Shown here piece after piece: positions 1-7,846 of a stretch of 38,250 bases of DNA (the stretch's first letter is position 1; the number at the start of each line of letters is the position of its first letter). The stretch is from CAYLJJ01 sp964384025 (GTDB lineage: Bacteria > Myxococcota_A > Bradymonadia > UBA7976 > UBA1532), in contig CAYLJJ010000070.1 of NCBI GenBank assembly GCA_964384025.1, positions 1 to 38,250 of the forward strand. The letters run 5' to 3'. The translations under genes were made by a program, and so were the position numbers. The notes beneath the pieces were generated by a model. That model did no database searches. It was not told the DNA's origin and saw nothing but the letters and a program-made list of their open reading frames with translations.

Positions 1-2
1 CT

Positions 3-1067
3 TTCCTGTTGCCGCTTAACCCAGGCGGCTCCTACAGCGTCGATAACCACTTTAACTTCGAGGGGGCGATCCCAGGGACCTTGGGGGCCATCGTCGATGG
101 CCTGATCCGCTTCTTTGGCACCAGCAACAGTGAGCGAGAGATCGCTGGGCTGATCTTTGATCTTGTGGAGAACTTAGCGCGGGAAGCGGCGGGGGTGATC
201 GGGGGAGTGATCGTCGGCTTGGTGCGGGACTGGGTCGAGGATGATCTCAACGACATCATCAACAACTACATCGACCATGATGGTCCAGAGTGGCTCAGAG
301 ATTTCTTTATCATCGGTCGGGATCTGATGCAGGTGGTGGCTGAGCTTGAGGTGATCAGCAAGATACGCTTAAGCAAACCTCTAAGGGATGGGAGCTATCA
401 AGGCAGCCAAAACTGGCTGGGGTTGGCGTTCTACTGGACCCTGCCCTGTGAGGGTCGCCGAGATCCCGAATGTCGCTACCCCTTCACTATGGATGAGGTG
501 GACGCGGCCTTAGAAGATCTCAACTTTGTCTCTGGTAACTTCGGGGGTCGTATCCACAGCTATGATCAGGGGCTCATCGATCTTCATATTATGGAGCTGC
601 GCTACGGTCGCCTGATCCTCTTTGTCCTCAACCACATCATCCTGCCCTGGATGGCAGATGGCGCCACCAACATCCGTGACGCTCTCCTTAATCTGGCCAA
701 CTGCCCAGGCTTCGCGCGAGGTATCACCGGGAGCGACGGTGAGTTGGACTTCATCGGAATCGAGATCGCCGATACGGGTGATATCGAGGGCTGGTGCCGT
801 AGCGCGATGGGGTTGATCGGAGATGGCGCCGCAGCGATCTTGGGGCGCCTACGCATCGACACCCATCTGAGCCTCAGCGGGCAGATGGTCTTTGTCGAGG
901 AGACCGATGATCTCATCGTCGATCAGCTCGTCGATGGTGTTTGGAGTGGAGTGATCCGCACTCAGGAGGGAGAGGAGGGGCCGATTTTCCGGGGTGACTT
1001 CTCCGGTACCTTTGATCGCATTGAGCAGCCAGAGCTGCCGGAGGAGCCAGAGACCCCTGAAGAGTAA
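3..1067 (+). CDS. Unrecognised protein, 3' part (5' end lies outside the window)
   Basis: The reading frame is open to the left edge, so the first possible start inside the window (TTG at 9) is probably internal. About 354 residues are visible. The middle is rich in amphipathic and Gly/Ile/Val-rich helices (around residues 20-75). It is followed by a segment with paired cysteines in CEGRRDPEC and two later single cysteines, which suggests an exported protein with disulfides. The last 75 residues look like a beta-rich module and the end is acidic and proline-rich (PELPEEPETPEE). I do not recognise a family. It converges with the lysine aminomutase gene; the two stop codons sit inside one 12-bp palindrome. 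The frame is secure because it is long and has regular codon use; the function is unknown. Confidence 0.75.
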   Translation, partial: FLLPLNPGGSYSVDNHFNFEGAIPGTLGAIVDGLIRFFGTSNSEREIAGLIFDLVENLAREAAGVIGGVIVGLVRDWVEDDLNDIINNYIDHDGPEWLRDFFIIGRDLMQVVAELEVISKIRLSKPLRDGSYQGSQNWLGLAFYWTLPCEGRRDPECRYPFTMDEVDAALEDLNFVSGNFGGRIHSYDQGLIDLHIMELRYGRLILFVLNHIILPWMADGATNIRDALLNLANCPGFARGITGSDGELDFIGIEIADTGDIEGWCRSAMGLIGDGAAAILGRLRIDTHLSLSGQMVFVEETDDLIVDQLVDGVWSGVIRTQEGEEGPIFRGDFSGTFDRIEQPELPEEPETPEE

Positions 1068-1076
1068 GGCGCCTTA
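1065..1076. repeat. 12-bp palindrome carrying both convergent stop codons
   Basis: TAAGGCGCCTTA is a perfect palindrome. Its left TAA ends the plus-strand gene and its right arm, read on the minus strand, is the TAA of the aminomutase gene. No U-tract follows, so it is not a convincing intrinsic terminator. Confidence 0.6.
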
Positions 1077-2423
1077 GAGTCGCGCTCTGATCTCCTCAAG
1101 CATCTGCTCCCGCTCCTGAACATCTCGCCAACGCTGTTGAGCAGGCTCATCCAAAAGATCGACGGGATCAAAATACCAGAAGCGCTCACCCGGTTTGACT
1201 GAGGGTGCTCCCCAGATGGAGATCCCACTCTCCTGATCGTAGAGTTCATAACTGTGAACATCACGCTTGCCTCCCCCACCAGGCGCGTCCATCACAAAGG
1301 TGGGTGTGTTATAGCCAGCGGTGATCCCGCGCACCAGCTTCTCCAGCTCGATGGCGGTCTGTACCGTCGTGCGCATATCCTCCGCCCCCTTTACCAGATC
1401 ATGTACATAGACATAGTAGGGGTGAGCGTTGATATAACTCAGGCGCTTCACCAACAGGCCCATGCTCTCGAAGGTGTCATTGACCCCCCGCAGGAGCACC
1501 GACTGGTTGCGCACGACGATCCCAGCGGCGTGTAGACGGTTAAGAGCACGGTGAGAGAGGGCGCTGATCTCATTGCCGTGGTTGAAGTGGGTATGGAAGG
1601 CCACATCCTTACCCATCGCTCGACCTCGGTCGCTCACCTCCACCAGAGCGCGGAACCACTCCTCATCGCTCAAGACTTTCTGGGGCATCACCGCTAAGCC
1701 CTTGCTGGCAAAGCGGATCCGTCGAACATTCTCCATCCCAAGGAGCTGCTCACCGATCTCTCGAATCCAGTCAGCGCGCAGGTTGTAGCAATCCCCACCG
1801 CTGATAACGATATCCTCCAGCTCAGGGCGTGAGGCGATATAGGCGAAGGCTTGCTTCCAGCGCTCGGCCTTGGGCTTAAGGCTCAGCTTATCGACCTGCT
1901 CGGTGGAGCCGCCCACAGTGTAGGAGCGAGTACAGAAGCGACAGTAGACCGGGCAGGTATCGATGGCCAGGAAGAGGGCCTTATCTGTATAGCGATGGGT
2001 CAGTCCTGGGGTGGGAGCATCATTTTGCTCTCCCAGGCTGTCCAACTTCAGCTTAGGATGATCAGGAAGAAAACGTGAGGCCATAGGGAGGAACTGGATA
2101 CGCAGAGGATCGACCTCTGGAGCGCTCCAGTCGACCAGGCTCAGCAGATAGGGGCTGACGCGCACCGCCATAGGGGCGCGCTTAAAGCCCTCAGCGACAT
2201 CTGCCATAAAGCTGGGAGAAACCAAGCCCTCCATCGCCGCCAAGAGCTTCTCTGGGCGCGTGATTGTGTTCTTAGATTGCCAGCGGTGATCTAAGAAGAG
2301 GGCTTCATTCACATCAGCGTAGCGCGGGATGCGTCGCCAGAACTCTCCATCCAAGAGGTCTTTATGTTTAAGGCTGCTGGGATCAACGGGGGGCTTGAGG
2401 GCTTTGGGAGTCAGATCAAACAT
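1074..2423 (-). CDS. kamA: Lysine 2,3-aminomutase (radical SAM, PLP-dependent)
   Basis: Predicted to interconvert L-lysine and L-beta-lysine in the cytoplasm using SAM, a [4Fe-4S] cluster and PLP. The radical SAM motif CPVYCRFC gives cysteines 157, 161 and 164. The PLP lysine is in DAPGGGGK (K386). The two aspartates that bind the substrate side-chain amine in characterised KamA appear to be kept, in LRGVND (D316) and in the HDL segment (D342). This favours lysine aminomutase over glutamate aminomutase. At 449 residues it is a little longer than clostridial KamA. The frame extends upstream to 2603, but the ATG at 2423 is chosen because AAGGAGAG lies five bases before it and the upstream extension has no family character. 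No beta-lysine acetyltransferase (ablB) is adjacent, so a compatible-solute role is only possible. An EpmB-like role on EF-P is the main alternative. Confidence 0.9.
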   Translation of the reverse strand: MFDLTPKALKPPVDPSSLKHKDLLDGEFWRRIPRYADVNEALFLDHRWQSKNTITRPEKLLAAMEGLVSPSFMADVAEGFKRAPMAVRVSPYLLSLVDWSAPEVDPLRIQFLPMASRFLPDHPKLKLDSLGEQNDAPTPGLTHRYTDKALFLAIDTCPVYCRFCTRSYTVGGSTEQVDKLSLKPKAERWKQAFAYIASRPELEDIVISGGDCYNLRADWIREIGEQLLGMENVRRIRFASKGLAVMPQKVLSDEEWFRALVEVSDRGRAMGKDVAFHTHFNHGNEISALSHRALNRLHAAGIVVRNQSVLLRGVNDTFESMGLLVKRLSYINAHPYYVYVHDLVKGAEDMRTTVQTAIELEKLVRGITAGYNTPTFVMDAPGGGGKRDVHSYELYDQESGISIWGAPSVKPGERFWYFDPVDLLDEPAQQRWRDVQEREQMLEEIRARL

Positions 2424-2468
2424 CTCTCTCCTTAATTTGAGGCAGCATGAGTGGAAAAATGTGGTGGC

Positions 2469-2482
2469 TCTCTCCTGGGAGA
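2469..2482. promoter_or_regulatory. Inverted repeat in the kamA / lipoprotein divergent region
   Basis: A near-perfect dyad, TCTCTCC followed by a two-base centre and its complement, lies about 45 bases upstream of the kamA start. There is no U-tract, so an operator-like site is more plausible than a terminator. The rest of 2424-2675 (252 bases) holds a candidate promoter for the rightward gene and nothing else I can identify. Confidence 0.25.
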
Positions 2483-2614
2483 GATCAGATGTCAGGCTGA
2501 TGGAGGACAGTGCCGAAGAACCACATAAAAGCAGGATAACGCTCTGATAAGGAGGGAGCAATCCCCAAACTCTGTTTGCGTTGAGGCATCGCTTTAAGGG
2601 CAACCCTGAGCGGT

Positions 2615-2644
2615 TTGGCTCAGATCACTGTGAGGGGATATACT
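2615..2644 (+). promoter_or_regulatory. Candidate sigma-70-type promoter for the 2676 lipoprotein gene
   Basis: TTGGCT at 2615-2620 and TATACT at 2639-2644 are separated by 18 bases and lie about 30 bases upstream of the ATG at 2676. The -10 element is good and the -35 element moderate. Confidence 0.4.
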
Positions 2645-2675
2645 GCAAAATCATGATCCCATCCCTGGAGCCCCC

Positions 2676-3464
2676 ATGTTACAGTTGTTCAACAGATCCT
2701 TCACCCTGCTCCTTATCGCCCTCTTCTGTTTGCCAGGGGCTAAGTCGGGTTGTGGCAGTGAGGAGTCCAAGGAGACCATCGAGTCCCCTGTCCAAGCCGT
2801 TATCACCCTGCTGGAGCTGCCCACCGGAGAGGTAGAAGCTGAGCTGGTGCTCATCAGCACTCGAGGAGGCGCCCACAGCTTTGTAGACAGCGCCCAGGAG
2901 ACTGAGCTGCGGGTCCCCAGCGGAGCGATGATCCCATTAACGCTGAAGAGCCCCGGACACTACCGCGCGCTCAGCACTGATCAACCTGAGTTGAGCTATC
3001 TCGCTGAGGAGACCTACAAGTTTCAGTTTGAGTTGGAGGATGAGGAGGCAGCAGGAGATGTTAGCGGCGCTGACTTTATGGGGGTTGCTGACGCGCCTGG
3101 AGATAAGGTGGAGTTGAAGATCAAAGAAGCTCCAAGCTTCGCGGGTGACATCAGCCTCCTGGAGTGGAGCCCTAAGGAGCATTTTGCTCTGATCAAGATC
3201 TTCAATGAACAGGGCAGCCTTATCTGGGCCAACTTTGACTTCCGCGATCCCGATTTTGATGGATCTAAGTGGGCGCGGCTTAAGAAGGGTGGAGAGATGG
3301 AGTTGGGGGTTGAGGTCTTCCCTGAAGTGGGAGAGTACAAAGTGCGCCTCTGTGCTGTCGAGAAGGTCAGCGACTTTGACAAATCTCTCTCTCCCGAGCT
3401 GGGCCTGCTCAGCGGCTTCCTCATCGGTCGCTGCGTTGAAGAGACTCTCGTGGTGCCCAAGTAG
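2676..3464 (+). CDS. Putative lipoprotein of unknown function
   Basis: 262 residues. It begins with a positively charged, hydrophobic signal segment (about residues 5-24) followed by KSGCGS, a loose lipobox with Cys26 as the likely lipidation site. The mature part is acidic and beta-rich and has no motif I recognise. It includes VTL-type strands and a C-terminal half with VGEYKVRLCAVEK, resembling an immunoglobulin-like or carbohydrate-binding beta-sandwich, but this is only an impression. A GGAG sequence precedes the ATG. It is divergent from kamA and convergent with the coiled-coil gene at 3521. A short TAGAGATCTCTA palindrome overlaps its stop codon. Confidence 0.75.
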   Translation: MLQLFNRSFTLLLIALFCLPGAKSGCGSEESKETIESPVQAVITLLELPTGEVEAELVLISTRGGAHSFVDSAQETELRVPSGAMIPLTLKSPGHYRALSTDQPELSYLAEETYKFQFELEDEEAAGDVSGADFMGVADAPGDKVELKIKEAPSFAGDISLLEWSPKEHFALIKIFNEQGSLIWANFDFRDPDFDGSKWARLKKGGEMELGVEVFPEVGEYKVRLCAVEKVSDFDKSLSPELGLLSGFLIGRCVEETLVVPK

Positions 3465-3520
3465 AGATCTCTATAAATCCTGCTTCCTCAACTCTCAGCT
3501 CAGCGGCAAGCTGTCGCTCA

Positions 3521-5071
3521 TTAGAGCGGCACCAAGATATGACTTCGTGCGAGGCGGTTGGCGACCGCCTTGGCGAGGTTGCTGATCAGAGGACGTTCCC
3601 CCAACACTTTGACGGTCATACGTCGCTCACGACGAGCCCGCTGGGCATAGGAGGCGCTGACCAAAGGGGCACAGATCTGAGCGCTCCAGAGGAGCAGGAG
3701 GTCGCAGCCCTCAACGCGACCCTGGATGCGGATAGAGTGAGCCTCATCCTCTTCCAAGACCAAGCGAAGATCTACAGGTTGCCCCTGACTGAGGCTACGC
3801 AGTTGCTTATGGATCTCTGCTCCACCACCCACAATCAGGAGCCGCCGGATGCCGCTCCGTTTGCACTCCTCTACCATCCGAGCAAACCAGCGACGCTCCT
3901 CACTCCCGCCACAGATCTCACAGCTTTCTTCCTGGGCAACCCGCAAGATGACTCGATCCTGAGCGCGGCTCACTTGATTGCAGATGGGGTGTGCACAGGT
4001 CTGGCGGATCCGGCCAGCGACCATCCTCTCCAGAGCCTTGGCATCCACTTGTCGGATGGCGCGGATCAGAGGGAGGGCTGTGTCACGATGCTTGAGCAGC
4101 GCCATCAGAACCTGGGCTTGTTGAGCAAACTCCTTGATGCCGATGCTCTGAAGGAGCCCTGGCAGGTTCCCTCCAGCCTGAGCGACACGCTCCAACTCCA
4201 GGGCTCGCGCTCGCCAAGCCATCTCCCGCTGCATCGCGGATTCCAGCTCCTCCAGCATCGCTTCGCCGCGCGCCTGCTCAGTTTCTGAGTTCTCCAGCGC
4301 CTCTTGAGCCAGCTTCAGTTCTCTCTGAAGCTCTTCGCAAGCGTCTTCAAGGCCTTGTACCTGATGAATAAGGAGTGTTCGTTCGCTGAGAAGGTGAGCA
4401 TGGCTGGAATTTAGATTGCTGTAGTTTTCTTCGAGTTGGTCATGCTCTGCTTTTCGCTGGATTTGGATGTTTTCAAGATCAACGCACTTTGACTTATAAC
4501 CTCTAAAAGCACTTAACTCATTTTGTAGTTTCTTGAGCTGAAGGGCCTGTTTTTGACTTAGAGTTTGAGCTTCATGGGCTTGATGAAGGGCCTGATCTCG
4601 GGCACGCTCGGCCTGAGCAACTCTCAGTCGCAGCTCTGTTTGGGGATCTGTCTGTGTCACGGTCTTCTTTTGGGAGCGGCCTGCGCTCCGCGCCTTGGGG
4701 AGCGCTTGCTCCCCGCTCTCTGTACCTTCGGGGAGATGCTCTTTGAGAAGCTCGGCGAAGCTCAACTTAAAGCCCTGATCAGCAGAGAAGCTTCTAAGGG
4801 CTCGTTCTCTAAAACCGCGACTTGGGGGGGGGGAGCTGTCTGAGCGCCGCGCTCCTCTACTCCCCAAAGCCTCACGTGCGGCCTTGACTACCTCAGCGCG
4901 GATGGTGTCTGCGCGTCGCGCGTTGGGGTAACCATTGGCCCTGAGCCAGTTCAGTACAGACTGCTCTTGAATCCCCAAATCTGCTGCGAGCTTGTAGGCC
5001 TTGGTCTTCAAAGTTGAATATCCGGATTCACCAGCAACAGCCATGATAGATGGGGCGGGGCCTATTGTCAC
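3521..5071 (-). CDS. IF2-N-like domain protein with long coiled coil and Cys-rich C-terminal domain
   Basis: 516 residues if read from the GTG at 5071, which has GAGAGG just upstream. An ATG at 5044 is the alternative start. Residues 25-70 (AYKLAADLGIQEQSVLNWLR and onward) match the N-terminal helical domain of initiation factor IF-2 in pattern. Residues 85-120 are basic and low complexity. Residues 145-300 form a long heptad-rich coiled coil. Residues 359-387 contain cysteines in CAHPIC and CEIC that could bind zinc. From 408 on, RRLLIVGGG, a short alternating domain and an ending with paired Arg/Lys resemble a DUF2325-type Rossmann-like module; this last assignment is tentative. The protein is not IF-2, since there is no GTPase domain. 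An RNA-, ribosome- or DNA-associated scaffold is possible but not shown. No obvious operon partner; the gene downstream is convergent. Confidence 0.8.
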   Translation of the reverse strand: MTIGPAPSIMAVAGESGYSTLKTKAYKLAADLGIQEQSVLNWLRANGYPNARRADTIRAEVVKAAREALGSRGARRSDSSPPPSRGFRERALRSFSADQGFKLSFAELLKEHLPEGTESGEQALPKARSAGRSQKKTVTQTDPQTELRLRVAQAERARDQALHQAHEAQTLSQKQALQLKKLQNELSAFRGYKSKCVDLENIQIQRKAEHDQLEENYSNLNSSHAHLLSERTLLIHQVQGLEDACEELQRELKLAQEALENSETEQARGEAMLEELESAMQREMAWRARALELERVAQAGGNLPGLLQSIGIKEFAQQAQVLMALLKHRDTALPLIRAIRQVDAKALERMVAGRIRQTCAHPICNQVSRAQDRVILRVAQEESCEICGGSEERRWFARMVEECKRSGIRRLLIVGGGAEIHKQLRSLSQGQPVDLRLVLEEDEAHSIRIQGRVEGCDLLLLWSAQICAPLVSASYAQRARRERRMTVKVLGERPLISNLAKAVANRLARSHILVPL

Positions 5072-5146
5072 CGCCTCTCTCAGCGCTGTGGATGATGTAC
5101 CCCTCCCCGAGTTCCTGTTAGGCTCTTGAAAAAAGCTGGAATCATC

Positions 5147-5620
5147 ATGCGTCTCTTTATCCTCCTCCTATCTGGACTGCTCACCGGCTGTGGTTGGAAC
5201 TATGCGGTTAAGACCGCCGCGCCCGTCCTTGAAGCGCCCTCGCGAGATCATCCCCGCTATACCCTGCCCAACCTCAAAGAGCGACAGCAAATGCTCAAAG
5301 AAAGCTTTGAGATTCGCCTCTTGGACACTATGAACAGCGCCTCCCAACGAGTCCATATCCGCAGCGGAAAGATCCTCAGTATGGAGCGGCAAAATCCCAG
5401 GCTCTTGGAGTTGGAACAGGCTCGACGAGAGGGGATTCCTTTGGGGCTTTGGCTCTTTGAAGTCGATCCCAGTGGCCAAAGCAGCCTGTATGCCAATCGC
5501 ACCATCTATGAGCGCGTCGTCGTTCAACACCAACTCAAGTTTCTGCTGCGTCACCCCCAACGTGGGACCGCCCTCTACCACTATCTTGGTCCCCGATCTG
5601 GGGTAAAGGAGAAATTATGA
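5147..5620 (+). CDS. Small putative lipoprotein
   Basis: 157 residues from the ATG at 5147. A TTG at 5126 is in frame, but the ATG puts the signal peptide (MRLFILLLSGLLTGCG) at the N-terminus. The lipobox is LLTGC with Cys15. The mature region is charged and helical (LKERQQMLKESFEIRLLDTM) with a short beta-rich end. No known family recognised. Its stop overlaps the start of the metallo-beta-lactamase gene by four bases (ATGA), so the two are translationally coupled. It may be an outer- or inner-membrane partner of that secreted nuclease-like enzyme, which is an inference from coupling only. Confidence 0.7.
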   Translation: MRLFILLLSGLLTGCGWNYAVKTAAPVLEAPSRDHPRYTLPNLKERQQMLKESFEIRLLDTMNSASQRVHIRSGKILSMERQNPRLLELEQARREGIPLGLWLFEVDPSGQSSLYANRTIYERVVVQHQLKFLLRHPQRGTALYHYLGPRSGVKEKL

Positions 5621-6726
5621 AGGCGCTCCTGCTTTGGCTGGGGCTCTGGGGAGCGACGCTCGCGCCAGATGCCGAGCGTCAAGAGAAGCTTGGAGATCTC
5701 ATCGGCCCGCTCAAGGGTCCGATCTTAGAGCTTCACCTCATCGATGTGGGTCAGGGGGATGCGCTCTTGATTCGAAGCTCCTCTGGGAAAAATGTGCTCA
5801 TCGACTCTGGACCCCTCAAGGCGGCGAAGAAGCTGCTCAGTTATCTTGACGAACAGGGCGTCGAGCAGCTCGATTTGGTGATCAATACCCACGCTCACGC
5901 TGACCATATCGGGGGCCTTCCTAAGCTCCTCAAGGCTCTCTCCGTTAAGCAAGTGTTGGATCCGATCCAAGTTCACCCCTCCAGCACCTATGAGAAGATG
6001 ATCGCCGCGTTGGAGGCTCATCAGATCCCTCTTAAGGCTGCTCGACGAGGGCGACGCATCGGCCTTGGCGCCGGGGCTCAGCTGCGCATCTTGGGCCCCC
6101 GAGAGCCCTTGATCAAGGGCAGCCGCTCCGACACCAACTCAAATTCTGTGATCCTCAAGCTGGAGGTAGGTAACTTAAGCTTTCTCTTTATGGGGGATGC
6201 TGAGCAGGATACTGAAGAGCGTCTCCTCAGGGATGGTGCGGCTGATCTCAGAGCGACGGTGCTTAAGGTCGCTCACCACGGCAGTGCTCACGCCAGCAGC
6301 GAGCATTTTCTTAAAGCGGTTCAACCTCGCATCGCCCTGATCTCCTGTGCGCTCAAGAACAACTACGGACACCCAGCACCCCCAACCTTAAAGCGCCTGA
6401 GCGCTTACGCAGCCCTCTTTCAAACTCCTCAAGATGGAGATCTTCTCCTGCGCACAGATGGAAAATATCTAGAGGTCAAGCTCAGCAAAGTCAAATCTGA
6501 GGCTAAGAGCGCCCAACCCAAACCGATCCAGGCAGAACTGATCAACATCAACACCGCAGAAGCTGATGAGCTTAAGCGCCTCCCTGGTGTGGGCAAAAAA
6601 ACCGCCGCTCGAATCCTGAGTTGGAGGGAGGAGCATGGCCCCTTTTTGAAAATAGAAGATCTCCTCAAGGTGAAGGGGATCGGCTCAGGGAAACTGAGAA
6701 AGCTTCGATCCCGTGTGAGTCTCTAG
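5617..6726 (+). CDS. Secreted ComEC/Rec2-type metallo-beta-lactamase fused to a ComEA-type helix-hairpin-helix
   Basis: 369 residues. A short hydrophobic N-terminus suggests export. Residues 36-290 are a metallo-beta-lactamase fold of the ComEC extracellular-domain type: IDVGQGDALLI (42-52), the metal motif THAHADHIGG (91-100), FMGDAE with D194, and VAHHGS with H220-H221. Residues 308-365 hold tandem helix-hairpin-helix motifs (INTAEADELKRLPGVGKKTA and GIGSGKLRKL), as in DNA-binding ComEA. There are no ComEC channel helices. Family knowledge suggests a DNA- or nucleotide-cleaving phosphodiesterase that binds DNA through its tail, perhaps in nutrient DNA use or transformation; this is inference. 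The gene is coupled to the upstream lipoprotein and is followed two bases after its stop by a cNMP-domain gene. Confidence 0.88.
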   Translation: MKALLLWLGLWGATLAPDAERQEKLGDLIGPLKGPILELHLIDVGQGDALLIRSSSGKNVLIDSGPLKAAKKLLSYLDEQGVEQLDLVINTHAHADHIGGLPKLLKALSVKQVLDPIQVHPSSTYEKMIAALEAHQIPLKAARRGRRIGLGAGAQLRILGPREPLIKGSRSDTNSNSVILKLEVGNLSFLFMGDAEQDTEERLLRDGAADLRATVLKVAHHGSAHASSEHFLKAVQPRIALISCALKNNYGHPAPPTLKRLSAYAALFQTPQDGDLLLRTDGKYLEVKLSKVKSEAKSAQPKPIQAELININTAEADELKRLPGVGKKTAARILSWREEHGPFLKIEDLLKVKGIGSGKLRKLRSRVSL

Positions 6727-6728
6727 GG

Positions 6729-7253
6729 ATGAACCAACTGCTTGAATTTTTTCGTCAGGTTCCTCTCTTCCGCGATCTTAACGCTGAGGAGCTAAATGAG
6801 CTGATCAGAGGCATCAGTACCGTAGATCTGGGTCCAGGGCAGCGTCTCTTTGCTGCTGGAGAGTTGGGAGATGCAGCCTTTGTTATCCAGAGCGGTGAGT
6901 TGGAGATTAGGATCCCTCACGGGCCTCGCAACTTGAAGATCGCGCGACTCAAGCCGGGAGAGCTTTTGGGTGAACTCTCGCTGATCGATGGAGCGCCCCG
7001 CAACGCCTCAGTTTGGTCTCTAGAGATGAGCCGTCTCTACCGTATCGACAAGAGAGAGTTTGATTTTCTGCGCCGCAATCGTAGACCGGTGGCCTATAAA
7101 CTCCTGCGCTCCATCAGCCGCACCGTCTCTCTGCGGATCCGTGAGACCAATGAGCAGATCTCAAGCCTGCTCGCTCCTCCCGAGCCCTCCGTTCCAGCTC
7201 AGGTGGAGCCTCAGACCCTCCCCTGGTGGAGAACTCTCTTCTCAAAAGGCTGA
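6729..7253 (+). CDS. Cyclic-nucleotide-binding domain protein 1
   Basis: 174 residues. The cNMP-binding beta-roll covers residues 5-125. The phosphate-binding cassette is GELLGELSLIDGAPRNAS (77-94), with the usual Gly-Glu and the Arg that contacts the cyclic phosphate. Residues 125-145 form a helix and the rest is a Pro-rich tail ending in a short hydrophobic patch (WWRTLF). There is no DNA-binding helix-turn-helix, so it is not a CRP-type regulator by itself. The start ATG at 6729 is two bases after the preceding stop; the longer upstream frame overlaps that gene and is rejected. It probably acts as a small ligand-sensing adaptor. Its paralogue follows immediately. Confidence 0.85.
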   Translation: MNQLLEFFRQVPLFRDLNAEELNELIRGISTVDLGPGQRLFAAGELGDAAFVIQSGELEIRIPHGPRNLKIARLKPGELLGELSLIDGAPRNASVWSLEMSRLYRIDKREFDFLRRNRRPVAYKLLRSISRTVSLRIRETNEQISSLLAPPEPSVPAQVEPQTLPWWRTLFSKG

Positions 7254-7257
7254 TCAT

Positions 7258-7767
7258 ATGATGAAACACCCCTACGCCTGGCTGCCCCTGTTTCGTGATC
7301 TTGATCTTCAGGAAGCTCAGCTCTTGGAGGGGTTGATGACACGGCGCTCTCTTCGGTCTGGAGAGCTGCTTTTCTCAGAGGGTTCCAGCTCAGATGCATG
7401 TTATCTACTACTCTCCGGTCGAATTGGAGTTTATAAACGCCTGAGGACTGGACAACTGGAGAGGTTGGTGAGTTTGGAGAGAGGGACTCTCTTGGGACAT
7501 ATGGCCTTGGTAGACTCAGGTCCCCGCAGCGCAAGCTGTAGGGCGGAGGCCCCTGCTTCCCTTATGGTCCTCCACCGAGAAACATTTGATAGACTCTTCC
7601 ACTCCCAGAGCCTCCTCTCCTTTAAAATCTTGGATGAGGTTGCTCAAGATCTAGTCTCGCGCCTGCGAGCAGTGACGCTGCGGCTCGCTGAAGGTCGAGA
7701 ACGAAACTGGAGAGAGGAGGCCCGTGAGACCGCTCGCCTGTTGGCTGGTGCTCAAGGGACCGTTTAA
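7258..7767 (+). CDS. Cyclic-nucleotide-binding domain protein 2 (degenerate cassette)
   Basis: 169 residues from the ATG at 7258 (a second ATG follows at 7261), four bases after the stop of its paralogue. The fold is the same: residues 8-115 are a cNMP beta-roll opening with AWLPLFRDLDLQEAQLLEG, followed by a helical, Arg-rich tail. In the phosphate-binding cassette (LLGHMALVDSGPRSAS, 78-93) the conserved Glu after Gly is replaced by His80-type substitution, while the Arg is kept. This Glu normally binds the ribose 2'-hydroxyl, so ligand choice or binding may differ from the first copy. No output domain is seen. The tandem arrangement suggests gene duplication. Confidence 0.83.
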   Translation: MMKHPYAWLPLFRDLDLQEAQLLEGLMTRRSLRSGELLFSEGSSSDACYLLLSGRIGVYKRLRTGQLERLVSLERGTLLGHMALVDSGPRSASCRAEAPASLMVLHRETFDRLFHSQSLLSFKILDEVAQDLVSRLRAVTLRLAEGRERNWREEARETARLLAGAQGTV

Positions 7768-7846
7768 GAATAACTCCTCAAATCCTGAACGCTGAAATAC
7801 TCAAAATCCACCGCCCGATCTTCTCATAATCTCAAAGGAAACTTTA

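Noticed and set aside
2424..2603. Upstream extension of kamA by 60 codons
   Set aside because: The extension has no family resemblance, and a strong ribosome site precedes the ATG at 2423.
3539..4288. 249-codon open frame on the plus strand inside the IF2-N/coiled-coil gene
   Set aside because: It is a shadow of the minus-strand coding sequence, has no recognisable domain and no ribosome site, while the opposite strand has clear domain structure.
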